Shown here: in pieces, positions 11,396 to 22,300 of the stretch
Position numbering within the stretch: the first letter of the stretch is position 1
Layout: every line of letters starts with the position of its first letter
Program-made: the position numbers and the translations under genes
Assembly (NCBI GenBank): GCA_030248195.1
Contig: JASAND010015465.1
Coordinates: 1-64,000 of the forward strand
Length of the DNA stretch: 64,000 nt
Direction: 5' to 3'
Source: Trissonchulus latispiculum
Taxonomy: Eukaryota; Nematoda; Enoplea; Enoplida; Ironidae
The notes under the pieces: model-generated
The model's database searches: none
Told to the model about the DNA's origin: nothing
Seen by the model: only the letters and a program-made list of their open reading frames with translations

Positions 11396-12397
11396 GGTGC
11401 TGGTTTCCTTTTGGGTATTTTTGACTCCTACGGCTTTAATCCTTTACGCAAAGGGCTAAAACTTACGAAATAACCTATTTCCGTGCTCTTTAACATTTTT
11501 GGACCAGTCCCGCATTCTTAGGCCAAAAGATAAGAAAGTTTTGGTTTTTGGCCTTAAGCTCCCAGTAGGTATTCAAGACACGGGATTGGTTGGTATGGCT
11601 GGAAAGAGGACTCGAAAATGAACATTTTTGCTCTTACAACCTTTGAGCTATCTCCAGTGGTTAAGTCAGTATGAGCAAAAAACTGTTTTTAGAGTCAAAA
11701 AATGGCCATTTTCGAGGAAATCAGTTTTTCAAAATTACTGCCACATGTTAAGGACAAAATTGGCTTAGTTATACTCAATCGATACGTCGTCCAAATGCAC
11801 ATTTTATAAATGTCTACTGGCCGGACTTTATTGCTTTCAGCTAGAGATTTGGCCGAAAAACCACTTTGGCAAAACTGCGATTATTTTGTTTCGAATATCG
11901 ATTTCTCAAAAACTACTCGACGGATTCCGGAGATTTTCGGCAGAATCGAAATTCGCACTTCTGCGGAGGGACGTTTTTCTTGGTTTGGGCTAAAACCTAT
12001 TGAGTAGCAAGAAAACTCAATGCGAAGTTGCGAAATTTCGTGTTACTGTGCATTTGGCCGATTTTCTCGACCGTTAAGACCTGCTGAGCCAAATCCAAAA
12101 AAACGTCCCTCGGCCCATATGTCCTTCATATCGTGGCATAAAAAGAACTTTTGGCCGATATTTCAATTTTGAGAAATCGATGTTCAAAAACTTTTGGTCT
12201 ATATTCATCCTGTTAGATGTCAGCTTGTCAGAAAATTTCTATTTTTTGCTAATTTTGCCAGTTTCGTAAGCCCACGTGAATTTACGAATAATAAGCTTTA
12301 AAACGATGTATAAAGCTCTTTGCAACTCCCAAAATTGCGAAAGTTATAGCGTTTCAAAAAACACCACAAAAGCACTGCACAAAAGGATACCACCACC
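11396..12397. mobile_element. TTAA-flanked inverted-repeat element (non-autonomous DNA transposon)
   Basis: The ends are inverted repeats of about 20 bp (GGTGCTGGTTTCCTTTTG at the left, its near-complement at the right), flanked by TTAA at 11392-11395 and 12398-12401. Inside, a second inverted pair is visible (about 11893-11990 against 12085-12190, sharing ATCGATTTCTCAAAA and GAGGGACGTTTTT). No transposase is encoded. TTAA duplication is typical of piggyBac-type insertion, but the terminal bases are not the usual CCC, so the superfamily is uncertain. Confidence 0.65.
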
Positions 12398-13136
12398 TTA
12401 AAATATTACTTAATATTAACTACCTATATAATGAATGCAATAAGAAACAGTTACTTTTTCAATTGTTTGGAAATTTGATAATGTAAAGTTTTGATTTGAC
12501 TTTATATATGTGATGGGTAGGCTGCGTTTTGATCGTTTTTGTCTGTATATTTTGGTTCTAAGGCCTACTTACTTACATTTTGTACTACTGTTTCTGAGCT
12601 TCTATACTGATGACTACTCTGGGTCAAGGAATTTACGAATCTGTGAAAATGAAAAAGTGAAAACGAAAACAGTATGTTGTCTGTGTTGATTGTCTACTTA
12701 TTTAATCGTTTGTTTGCTGTTTGTCTGTTTGAATCCGAGCTTGAAACTAACAGTATTTTTTACCTATAATACCTGTAATTTTACCTGCAAGCTTAACTGC
12801 CTATAATGGGGTGACCCCCTTGTTGGTATCTGTTGTTAACTGTGGAAATTTCCTGTTTTGATCCTTTCTAGTGGGTCGGTTAGCAATTAATTTTGGGGAA
12901 AAGACGAAAATATTTGACAAACTACTTACCTGGGGAGTTTTTCGTCCCCAGGTAAGCCTCTTAGAAACCAATTTGGAAACGATAAGAAATTTTCCCCTTT
13001 CTAAGCGAAAATTATGGCCATCTCTCGATAAAGACTTCCAACGCTCACCGCAAATCCTGACTGACAGTTTCAGTCAGGACAAAGAGTAATCTACTGGGGT
13101 GACTGACTCAGCGATAGTTTTGTTTTTCCCAAGTCT

Positions 13137-13157
13137 TCAGTCTTGGGGCAGACTCGA
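13137..13157 (+). promoter_or_regulatory. Initiator-like motif and probable transcription start of element B
   Basis: TCAGTCTTGGGGCAGACTC is identical in the 5' and 3' LTRs (13137 and 30154), and its first 11 bases recur in element A. No TATA box stands at the usual distance. Position and conservation fit the start of the R region. Confidence 0.5.
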
Positions 13158-13373
13158 GTGAGGAAGGTTGTGTTTGTTCTTGATATCTCTGGTTCTCTGG
13201 TCCGTGCTTGGACAGAGTTTACATCGCCGATCTCTGGCATAGCTGAGTGGAAGTTTATTCGAGTATAGTTGATCAGTCAGACCGAGTTTACGGTGCAAGT
13301 CCCTAAACTTATTTTGTTAACTACGTGCCCTCATTTGCTGTGTTTTCTCTTTACAATCAAGTTTGGAATATCC

Positions 13374-13383
13374 AAGGGTAAGA
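13374..13383 (+). promoter_or_regulatory. Conserved splice donor in the LTR
   Basis: CAAGG/GTAAGAG is shared with the 3' LTR (30400-30410), and a related CAAGCGTAAGG occurs in element A (3476-3486). It lies about 240 bp after the initiator-like motif, a suitable donor for joining to the acceptors before the accessory ORFs. Confidence 0.45.
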
Positions 13384-14066
13384 GTAAGTTGTGAGTTTCT
13401 AGAAACGAGTCAACGAGTAACTAAAGTTTGATCTGGTTTTGTCCACTTCAGTATTGGTTTATGTAAATTGTTTTATGGATGTCCACAGTGAGTTGGTAAA
13501 TCTGAAAAGCTAGAATTGTTTATGTTAGCTGATCTTGTGCAAAACTTGTCTGGAACTTTTGTGTCATTGCACCTGTACTTTGCTATCAAACTGGAACTGG
13601 TTCTAATTTGTTTGGTATCTGATATTGCCCTATTGTTCAAGATTGTCTGAATAATTGTCTTTGAAATTTTAATAGAATCCAAATTTTTAGTCTTGCCTTC
13701 TGTAGGGATTCATTGCATAAATCTCGTAGTCGCTAGTCTAGATGAGCAGATTCGCCGTACAAATATTAGAGCAGATTTACAGAGCACGGATTAACAACTG
13801 ACTACGTTACAATTTTTCATAGCGTGATCTAACTAAGGAGCGATCGAATAGCTCTGACTAAAAAACCTGACGAAGAGGCGGTAATCGTGTAGTGGAATCT
13901 GGTCCACGAACTTATATGAAAAATACTGTAATAAGTGGGTAAGAGCTGTGGGTTGGAGGCCAAATCCCCTGGAAAACTGTAGGGAAATTAGAAAACCAGT
14001 GCTCTCGAGTTTAAAGTGAAGTAGTTTGACTGAAGTTAACCCTCAGCAAAAGCCTATTTTATTACA

Positions 14067-14502
14067 TGTGGAGCTCCCTCAGGCGAGGAAAAAGTGGGTA
14101 TCAATTTTCAAATAGAGCTCTACAAAACTTTTGTCTTTACTGTTTGAAAATCTGATTACTCCTTTCCTCGGAAAAATCTCACGACCCAAAAACAATTCTT
14201 TCTAGACTCTTTTAACTTCTCCCTGGGTTATAATTCTTGTATCGTCATATCATTGTATTAACTTTCATTACTTTGTTATTTAATTTACAGTACGCAGGCC
14301 TTAACTTTCATAAATTCAATTATACGTAAGGATAGCTACAAATTTTGCTAGACTGAGTTTTATCACGAACTTTCATGGAACAAATCTTCTTTTTGAGAAC
14401 TGCAGAATCCTTTTCAATTTTTTACAGACAATTTTTAGAGAAGTAGCTTTCTTTGACTGTGTTAAACTTTCATTTTTGAGCTAAGTCTACTGAATTATAA
14501 TT
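14067..14502 (+). other. 5' leader of element B with candidate primer-binding site
   Basis: The LTR is followed after two bases by TGGAGCTCCCTCAGGCG (from 14069). A TGG start is expected of a primer-binding site complementary to a tRNA 3' end. I cannot match it to a particular tRNA. The remaining 430 bases before the gag ATG are AT-rich leader without other recognised signals. Confidence 0.4.
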
Positions 14503-17500
14503 TTGCCACGGGTTTCGAACAACATGCCAAACGATACAGCTGAGTTAGGGCCACCTGCGCAGCCAGGGCCCCGGGGAAATCAGAATCATCCCCCTAGTGT
14601 TGAGACACAAGTTCTACAGAAATTGACAGACACACTTTCTGATTTTAATTCAGCTATTAGGGCGCAAGGAGTCGCCACCGCTTACAGTTCAGTCCCCATT
14701 TATGATGGGTCGCCCTCAGAGTCCTTCGAGGAACATCTCGAAAAATATGACCGTTTTTGCCAGGTCATGGACTTTGAGGAAGGGCAGAAAATTTTAACTT
14801 TTTCAAGTTCGCTCGAGGGCAGAGCATTAGAACAATTTCGGTCAGTACCGAAAGCTAGTCGTGGAACATGGGCCGAAATGGTTGAAGCCGCTAAGAAAGT
14901 TATGATTCCTCCCCATACGGCGCTGCATGCGTCATCTCTGATGTTTCAAGTGAAACAAGAGAAGGGAGAGCCCGTGATGGATTACCTCATGAGGCTTAAT
15001 AGGTATGCGCGGCTGAGCTTCACTGAAAAAGACGGTTTTTCGGAAAGTCAGATAGAAGTGCTAAAGTTACGTCTATTTTTATTCGGACTAAGAAGTGACT
15101 TGAAAGCTCGTGTGCCTCCAGGCTGCAAGACAATGGAGCGCGCGGTTGAGAAAGCGTTGCAGGCCGAGGGTGAATATCCCGGTGAAGCCTATCCATCTTT
15201 TATCGAGCCAAACTTCAGAAGTAGCCAGGACACGCCTGCAGCCATTGCAGAAGCTGAGAAAGCTGTAAAAGAGCTGAAAGCAAAGTTTGAAAAGTTTGAA
15301 ATTGACTCTAGGCAGAGCGGAAGTTCTAACAGAAACGGGAAAGGACGTGATTTGCCTCCCGGCACCACCTGTTTCAATTGTAATAGGCCAGGGCATGTTC
15401 GTAGAGAATGCCGCCAACCTGGTGGAGGTGCCTATCGGCCCAATAACCAAGGTTCGGACAGAAATTTTCAGAGAAGACCAGACGTAAATAGGGATTTTAG
15501 GAGAAATCAGAATCACCAAGGTCGACGCGAGGGAAATTTAGACCAGAATGGTCAACGAGACCGTTATCAACAAAGTAATAGGAATTATCAGGCCGATCGT
15601 AGAGACGATCGTGGTCCCCGAAGGGAACGGTATGATCAAAATCAAAATTATGATCGCAGGGATCGGGGTAGGGATTTTCCCCCGGAAATGAAGAGAGAAT
15701 ATGGTCCAAAGTTCGCTGTGTCTTGCTCTAGGACACAGGAAGAAGATCGACGCCATGAGGGCGGATATCAATCTGGGCGTTATTCTAGTGCCTCTGGTTC
15801 AGTCCATAGTGGGTATCAGGACGATCGCTATGAGGGTGAGCGATATAATTCTCCCCGCCGCAGAGGGGATTCTAGGTCTGACTCGTCCGGACAATATTCA
15901 GTTCGCTCTGCGCGAAACATTTCTCGAAATTGTTTGATGCATGCTAAGCGTTGTCTGGTCTCACCGCACTTTCAACATAAAGTTTTGATGTGCCGACAGC
16001 CTTTGATCTGTACTTGTCGAGCACCTGAACCCTATGTACCGTATGAACGGCCTGTGGTTAGGCCACCTAGTGTTAGCTCATTAACATCCACCGAGGAGGA
16101 ACTCTTTGTGCCGGTTTCTTGCAATTCTACCCGTTTGCCTAGTGCCAGTCGGGTCCGCAGAGTTTATGAGCCCATTGTGGATACCAATACAGTTGCAGTT
16201 CAGTGTAGCCTTGCACCAATTGAGAATAATGTCAAAGTTCAGGGTAGTGAGGAAAATGAGCCTAGCCTAGGCCAACTTTCCTCGGTAGTCATGTGCCTGC
16301 TGTGGGTCATGACTGTGTTGGTTCGAAGCCTGAGAAAGGCCGCCCTACCCGCTGCTTGGGTTTTGCTGGCCTTTTTAGTGTCGAACGCCAACGCACAGAC
16401 GCAGGCTGACACCGATTCTTCACGATTCCTAGCGGACGAGATAGCTAAAATTGGAACGTTGGTCTTACCCCGTTGGGGAGCAGTTTTGAGTCCCGCTGGG
16501 ATAGGGGTCATCTCTCAGAAAACTGAATATCTAGCTTTGATAGTACAGTTGGCGGTGCCGCCAATGTCTCCTCAATGGAAGCCCCCCGAATGGGCTAATG
16601 AGGAGGACTGTATCGATTTAACTACCGGAAAAACGAAGACTGACCAATACTGCGTTCGTATGATTAATCAAAGTTGTCCACAGTTTGATTACTTAGAGCG
16701 CGAAGTTGATGCTATTAAGTTGGAATATCGGAAATTATACTCGGGAGTACTGAATACGCATTTTTACTCGAAACTTCTATCTAGTTTGTGCCGATCTACG
16801 CCTGGGGTTTGTACGTCATATCCTACACCTGAGCAAAAGCATAGCCGACCAAAGCGTTTCATCGAATTTTTGTTGGCTGGGGCTCTGGGATTAGGAGGAT
16901 TAGCGAATAGCCTGGCTAACACTTATCATATGGGACAGTTAGATAATCGAGTTTCTGCTGTTGAACATGGATTCAACGTTTTGCGAGAGGATCAACTTAA
17001 GATTACGGACTCAATTAAGAGAATAGTTCATGCTAATGAGCAGGTTTACGCTTTTTTACATCATACCGTGCAGGATTTGACTACGCTGATTATTAGGGCT
17101 CGATGCTCAAACTTTTCCTATATGCGACAAATTTATATGCAACTTTTGGCGCACATTTTTACTTCCTCCTTGAGAGATGGTTTAAATTCTGTTATGAGAG
17201 CTGGACTGCATTCAGAAATTAATCCGAATTTGATAAATTTGCAAACGTTAAAAGGAATTATTCGAACTCACCCGTCATTACGGAATTCCTTGCTCAGCCA
17301 AGAGCCAAGTTTGATTTATCAATTTGGAAAAGTTTACCCGATCAAGATTGACTTCAACACCCTACGTTTCGGATTCATGCTTGAAATTCCCGTTCCCCTG
17401 GAACAGGAGGTACGTCCACTTTACGCCATCCACAATGTCGGTTATAACTCTCGAGAAAATGGAATTACAGCTTTGGCGCCTTTACCTGAGTATGCGCAGC

Positions 17501-19389
17501 GTTTAGACACTGGTGAAGTTCGCGAAATTGATGTTTCAGAGTGTAAAACCGCGCCTGGATTATGGTTTTGCCCGCCTAATGCGATTGTAACTAGCTTAAA
17601 AGCAAAATGTCTGCAAATCTTAATTAGTCGTACTATTGAACATATGGGGAAAGAATTTGAACACTGTCGAGAATATATTCAAGTTAAAGTTTTAGATAAT
17701 TCCAGTATCTACCGCACCACGCCAGCCGGAGTTTTAATTAGGACAAATTATACTGAGGTTATTGTCGCTCGTTCCCCCTCGCTGAATCATGTCGCGGAAG
17801 GTGAGAGAGTACCAGTCCCTGCAACTGGAACACTTTGGTTCGAGCACGGACGCTATCTACATTTAATCATAGGGAATACGATTTTAACCAGCACCTTAGG
17901 TGTTGCCAAAACTACCATAACCATGTCTGATTTACAAGAAATTATTGTTCCCGCCCCATTGGGACGGATCCCGTTGCATTTCACCGAACTTTCTACCGCC
18001 GCTTATGAAAACGAGCAAGCCAAAAACCTGATCCAAAGTCAGGTGAAAAATTATGTGCATCTACCGTTAATACCCTTAGAGCTTAAGCATGGTTTAGTAA
18101 TAGTGATTGTAATTGTTTTAGTAGGGTGTTTTATAGTTTGGTGGATTACGCCCTGTGGCAGGAAGTTTAGGGCCAGAATACGTAATCAGCGAGGTCCCCC
18201 GCCGCGACCTGACCGTCCAACTATCTCAGCCCCGGTAGAGAGCCAAAAGTTACAGGCATCTCTGTTTAGCGATGATGAAGAGGAACCTCCCCTAGAATTG
18301 GGAAACCTATCAGTTAAGAGCGATCCTATGCCGTACCGGCCACGAGAAAATTTAGAAACTTCTTTCGCAGAAGGAAATCGTAGATCAATGGCCAACCGCT
18401 GCCACGTGATGGCACACTATAAGCCTATGTCCAGAGACACCTCCTATGCCTCGTCTATGTCCGACTACGGACATGACCATCTAGACCTGAGTTCTCGGCC
18501 TATGACTGACGACAGTCAGGAGAGTCAGCCGTCACCACTAATCGATTTGGATTTCGGAAATACCAAAGGAAAAGGAGAAAGGATCGTGCGCTTTTCACGA
18601 CAAGTGACTTTTGAGGGTTCTGAGAACGAGAATAGTGGGTCACCTGGACATACACAGGCTGATGCCGCCACGAGTCCTTTTAAGCGACATGTTAGGCCAA
18701 CCAGTCCTGAATCTGACGGATCGGGACCTCAGACTCGCTCGGGAATTAGGAATTCCGGAAGAACTGTAAATTCACATTCAGTTCTGATGGTGCGAACTAT
18801 ACCGCTTATGATCAGTTTGCTTTTAGTAGGTAGGCCCGTGGATGCGCTTTTTGACACTGGCTCGTTGGTATCTGTCGTCTCACAAAGTTTAGTCGAAAAA
18901 TTGGGTTTAACCACTACGCCTGTTGAAACTTTAGGTTCACTTCGGACTGCTAACGGTGGGAAATGTCAAATTTTGGGGTATGTTAAAATACCGATTCTTT
19001 TCCGTGGAGCCGAAAGACGCTTACCCGTTCATAACTGGAAATTTTTAGTTGTTGAAAAACTTACAACCAATTGTATCCTAGGATCTGATTTCATGGTAAC
19101 CTTTCCTGGAGAAATTTCCTTAGATCTAGGGCAGCACACGATAACTTGGCCAGCGCTTGATGGCACCCGTGTGATCTTGCCTCTTACTATACCAGCTAAA
19201 CAGAAAACGAGCAGAACTTTTCAGATAGGAATGACCAAACGTGAATGTTGTACTTGTCACCTGGAGGAGGAAGTTGTTTCCCTGCCTCCTAGGCCGTTAC
19301 CTATGATTTACGTAAATTTGAATGGGCAACTCGTGCAAACTCTATTGGATACTGGCGCAAATTTGAGCTTAATGAATGAGTTTGGTTAG
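14503..19389 (+). CDS. Gag-Env-Protease polyprotein of element B
   Basis: One 1,628-codon frame holds domains in an unusual order. Residues about 60-250 form a retrotransposon Gag/capsid-like region. A CCHC zinc knuckle follows (C290, C293, H298, C303), then an Arg/Asp/Gln-rich tract. Residues 597-631 look like a signal peptide ending ANA. Next comes an envelope-like ectodomain with a furin-type site RPKR (782-785), a hydrophobic Gly/Ala/Leu-rich fusion-peptide-like segment, a heptad-type helix, N-glycosylation sequons and a membrane anchor at about 1198-1217. A retropepsin follows (DTGS at 1451, later ILGSDF), then the first part of a second retropepsin (DTGA at 1616) cut short by the stop. 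In known errantiviruses env lies after pol, so this layout is exceptional. The frame overlaps the pol frame by 14 bases. Confidence 0.85.
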   Translation: MPRVSNNMPNDTAELGPPAQPGPRGNQNHPPSVETQVLQKLTDTLSDFNSAIRAQGVATAYSSVPIYDGSPSESFEEHLEKYDRFCQVMDFEEGQKILTFSSSLEGRALEQFRSVPKASRGTWAEMVEAAKKVMIPPHTALHASSLMFQVKQEKGEPVMDYLMRLNRYARLSFTEKDGFSESQIEVLKLRLFLFGLRSDLKARVPPGCKTMERAVEKALQAEGEYPGEAYPSFIEPNFRSSQDTPAAIAEAEKAVKELKAKFEKFEIDSRQSGSSNRNGKGRDLPPGTTCFNCNRPGHVRRECRQPGGGAYRPNNQGSDRNFQRRPDVNRDFRRNQNHQGRREGNLDQNGQRDRYQQSNRNYQADRRDDRGPRRERYDQNQNYDRRDRGRDFPPEMKREYGPKFAVSCSRTQEEDRRHEGGYQSGRYSSASGSVHSGYQDDRYEGERYNSPRRRGDSRSDSSGQYSVRSARNISRNCLMHAKRCLVSPHFQHKVLMCRQPLICTCRAPEPYVPYERPVVRPPSVSSLTSTEEELFVPVSCNSTRLPSASRVRRVYEPIVDTNTVAVQCSLAPIENNVKVQGSEENEPSLGQLSSVVMCLLWVMTVLVRSLRKAALPAAWVLLAFLVSNANAQTQADTDSSRFLADEIAKIGTLVLPRWGAVLSPAGIGVISQKTEYLALIVQLAVPPMSPQWKPPEWANEEDCIDLTTGKTKTDQYCVRMINQSCPQFDYLEREVDAIKLEYRKLYSGVLNTHFYSKLLSSLCRSTPGVCTSYPTPEQKHSRPKRFIEFLLAGALGLGGLANSLANTYHMGQLDNRVSAVEHGFNVLREDQLKITDSIKRIVHANEQVYAFLHHTVQDLTTLIIRARCSNFSYMRQIYMQLLAHIFTSSLRDGLNSVMRAGLHSEINPNLINLQTLKGIIRTHPSLRNSLLSQEPSLIYQFGKVYPIKIDFNTLRFGFMLEIPVPLEQEVRPLYAIHNVGYNSRENGITALAPLPEYAQRLDTGEVREIDVSECKTAPGLWFCPPNAIVTSLKAKCLQILISRTIEHMGKEFEHCREYIQVKVLDNSSIYRTTPAGVLIRTNYTEVIVARSPSLNHVAEGERVPVPATGTLWFEHGRYLHLIIGNTILTSTLGVAKTTITMSDLQEIIVPAPLGRIPLHFTELSTAAYENEQAKNLIQSQVKNYVHLPLIPLELKHGLVIVIVIVLVGCFIVWWITPCGRKFRARIRNQRGPPPRPDRPTISAPVESQKLQASLFSDDEEEPPLELGNLSVKSDPMPYRPRENLETSFAEGNRRSMANRCHVMAHYKPMSRDTSYASSMSDYGHDHLDLSSRPMTDDSQESQPSPLIDLDFGNTKGKGERIVRFSRQVTFEGSENENSGSPGHTQADAATSPFKRHVRPTSPESDGSGPQTRSGIRNSGRTVNSHSVLMVRTIPLMISLLLVGRPVDALFDTGSLVSVVSQSLVEKLGLTTTPVETLGSLRTANGGKCQILGYVKIPILFRGAERRLPVHNWKFLVVEKLTTNCILGSDFMVTFPGEISLDLGQHTITWPALDGTRVILPLTIPAKQKTSRTFQIGMTKRECCTCHLEEEVVSLPPRPLPMIYVNLNGQLVQTLLDTGANLSLMNEFG
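16291..18210 (+). other. Envelope-like fusion glycoprotein domain inside the gag-pro frame
   Basis: Seen directly: a hydrophobic leader with a plausible signal-peptidase site after residue 631, paired Cys in the N-terminal subunit, RPKR cleavage site at 782-785, a glycine-rich hydrophobic stretch straight after it, a long helical region, and a single membrane span near 1198-1217 followed by a basic cytoplasmic tail. This is the layout of the F-like envelope proteins of errantiviruses and baculoviruses. It has no stop or frame change on either side, so it is either cut from a polyprotein or made from a spliced or internally initiated message. Confidence 0.75.
18820..19389 (+). other. Tandem retropepsin domains
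   Basis: The first domain has the catalytic DTGS (D1451) and the downstream ILGSDF motif, so it looks complete. A second catalytic triad DTGA (D1616) stands about 165 residues later, and its partner motif (LIGTDF) lies in the next reading frame near 19575. Retropepsins work as dimers, so two copies could form a hetero- or pseudo-dimer. Confidence 0.65.
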
Positions 19390-22300
19390 GCACTTAAAGT
19401 TGAAGATTTTACCTATGGATAGACCTTTACGTGCTGAGGTTGTAAACGGACAGGTTTTGAAATTTCGAGGTGCCGTCAAAGTTCCTGTCGAATTTTATGA
19501 TACACCAGGAATTACTGTTGAACACACTTTTCTAGTACCAAAAGGTTTGGCAGAAGACTGTTTAATTGGGACTGACTTTTTACACGAACATGGGGGTGAT
19601 TTGATTTTAAGCTTTGCGCAAGGGGAATTAAAATTGTCCAAGCCTGAGAGACCACCTATGATTGCAAAGTTAATCCATCATACGCCTGCCACACAGACTG
19701 CTTATAGAGTGTCAGCAATTAGGAAAGTTACAATTCCTGCCTATTCTGGAGTTACTGTGCCCGCTTTGGTGGAAAGTATGGAAAAACTGAAATATGACGG
19801 ATTTTTCGAACCCTCCGAATTGAAATTTGAGAGCAATGACTCCACTATACAAGTCATGCCCGCCATGGTCAATCTGAGACAAAGGTTAATTCCGGTTTTG
19901 ATGAAAAACAAGACTGGCCGCCCGCTAACTGTTTATGAAAATTCTACTTTAGGCAATGTCACCCCTAAGAATGAACTCAAGAAGGGACAAATTATGCGCG
20001 AGTACAAACCACTTGTCAATGAGCGAGGTGAGACAGTCTGTCTCAGAAATTCATTCAAGTCTAATTATGCAAAGAACGTTAAGGGGAGCCGAGATTTCAA
20101 TGTCAATATTTGCAAAATTAGTCGCCCGTGTAAATTGGATGACCTCCCAGAGGCCATGCGGGAGATTTCTTTTGACAAGGAAAATTTAAGCGAGAATGAA
20201 ATTGGACGATTCTTCGGTCTTTTGAATGAGAACAAAATTTGTTTTTCTCAGCATCCGTTTGATATCGGAAAATGCACCATTTTTAAAGCACATATTAACA
20301 CTGGCGAGTCAAAACCAATTTACGCAACGCCCTACCGATTGTCAGTGCATTTTAGGCAACCCTTATTAGGGGAACTGACAGAAATGCTAAAATACGGATT
20401 GATTAGGCCCTCCACAAGTCCCTGGAGCTCACCCATGATTTATGTGCCAAAACCAGGTGGAAAATTGCGGTTATGCGTAGATTTCAGGAAAGTTAACAAA
20501 ATTAGCGATCCAGATGTCTATCCGATTCCTCGAATAGATGACATTATGACCTCTTTAAAGGGAGCAAAATATTTTTCAACGATTGATTTGAGTAAAGGCT
20601 TCAACCAAATTGAATTGGACGACGAATCTAAGGCTAAAGCCAGTTTTAATACTTTCCATGGCCAGTTTGAGTATAACGTTTTGCCTTTCGGGTTAAAATG
20701 TGCGCCAGGTAATTTTCAGCGCTGCATGGAGCGAATTTTAGGGGACTTACAGTGGAAAAAGTGCATTATCTATATCGACGATATTCTGATCTTTTCAAAA
20801 ACTTTTGAGGAGTATTTGGAAATTATGCAGGAAGTTTTTGATCGATTGCGTGCAGCTGATCTAAAAATGAACCCAGGAAAGTGTCATTTTTTGAAAAAGT
20901 CTGTGACCTATTTGGGGCACATAATTTCCGAACAAGGAGTGGAACCGTTGAAAGAACGAATCCAGGCTATTCACGATTTGGCGGTACCCAAAAACATCAA
21001 AGACGTCGAAAGTTTTCTGGGGATGTGTGCATACTATGCAAAGTTCATTAAGGGTTTTGCGCATTTAGCGGCTCCACTTTATTCTCTAAAAAAGAAGGGA
21101 GTCCGTTTTGTCTGGAATAATACGCAACAGCAATCTTTCGATCTCCTCAAAAAAAGTTTAGTAGAGGCACCAGTGCTAGCTCACCCTGACTTGGCTAAAG
21201 GTTTCATTTTGCATACAGATGCCTCTGATTTAGGATTAGGAGCCGTTTTGTCTCAAGAACAGGATGATGGTAAATACCATCCTGTCGCTTATGCAGCACG
21301 GTCACTCAAGAAATATGAGAGAAATTACTCCACACATGATAAGGAATGTTTAGCTATGAAATTTGGTATTGAACATTTTCGTCACTATTTGTACGGGGGT
21401 CCCCCTTTCACTTTGTTTACTGATCATTCCGCGTTGAGATGGCTAATGAAACACCCCCCACGAAATTCTCGACTAGCTAGATGGCAGATGACTTTTTCAG
21501 AGTATGATTTTGAAATTAAACATCGGAATAACCCACAACTCCGAAACGCCGATGGACTTTCGCGAAATCCACTTTTTGCAGATATTGCTAAGGGCCTACT
21601 CGGAGACGAAAAGGAAAATGATCGAAAATTTGTTCAAGTGTACCAGGACGAGAGTGAAGAGCTAGTTGCTCACATAAATTCAGTAGTTGTTCATAATGGA
21701 GCCCAGAGGGCTCGAGATCCTAATATCTCAGTTGTCAATAAACTGCGCGCTAAAAAGGGTGTAACCACTGTCCGATCCAAAGTTTCGAAAATCTCGCAAC
21801 CCTCCAGTTCCACTAGCTCAGATGAAGAGAAAAGCCAGCCTTCGCCTGAGAAACAACCTAAATTGAAGGGCGCCGGTAAAATCTCTAGTTCAGTTTCCGA
21901 AGAGTCGGAGCCAGAGGTTAAGAGGTCAGTTAGACCGAGAATATTAGACTTGGACTATCCCAGTAAGGCATATGAGAAGTCAATAGAACCGCGATCCGAA
22001 CGTCAGTCTTCGGATACCAGCCGCCCTAAACGGAATGACCCGGCCACAGCCATGTTTAGCGAGGTTTTTCACCATGCCGTACGTGATAATTCTAATGTTT
22101 CTCTTAACCCTAAATCTTGGACAAAATTACAAGCCTTGCAACGTGAAGACTTGCTGTTGAATGGCATTATAGATTACAAAGTTAATGGAAATCTACCTAG
22201 CAACTTTAATCTTGCAGTCAAAATTACTTCGATAGCTGAGCAATGCGATATGCGTGATGACGTCTTAGTGCATTTAGAGAAGGTACGAGATACTACCCCA

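Larger units (their letters stand above)
12509..14066 (+). repeat. 5' LTR of element B
   Basis: This 1,558-bp repeat opens TGTGATGGGTAGG and ends TATTTTATTACA. The last 110 bp match the 3' LTR at roughly three bases in four, including GTGGGTTGGAGGC, CCCCTGGAAAAC and CCCTCAGC-AAAGCC. Other conserved blocks are GACTGAC...CAGC, the initiator-like motif at 13137 and the splice donor at 13377. Much of the remainder does not align by eye. Confidence 0.7.
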
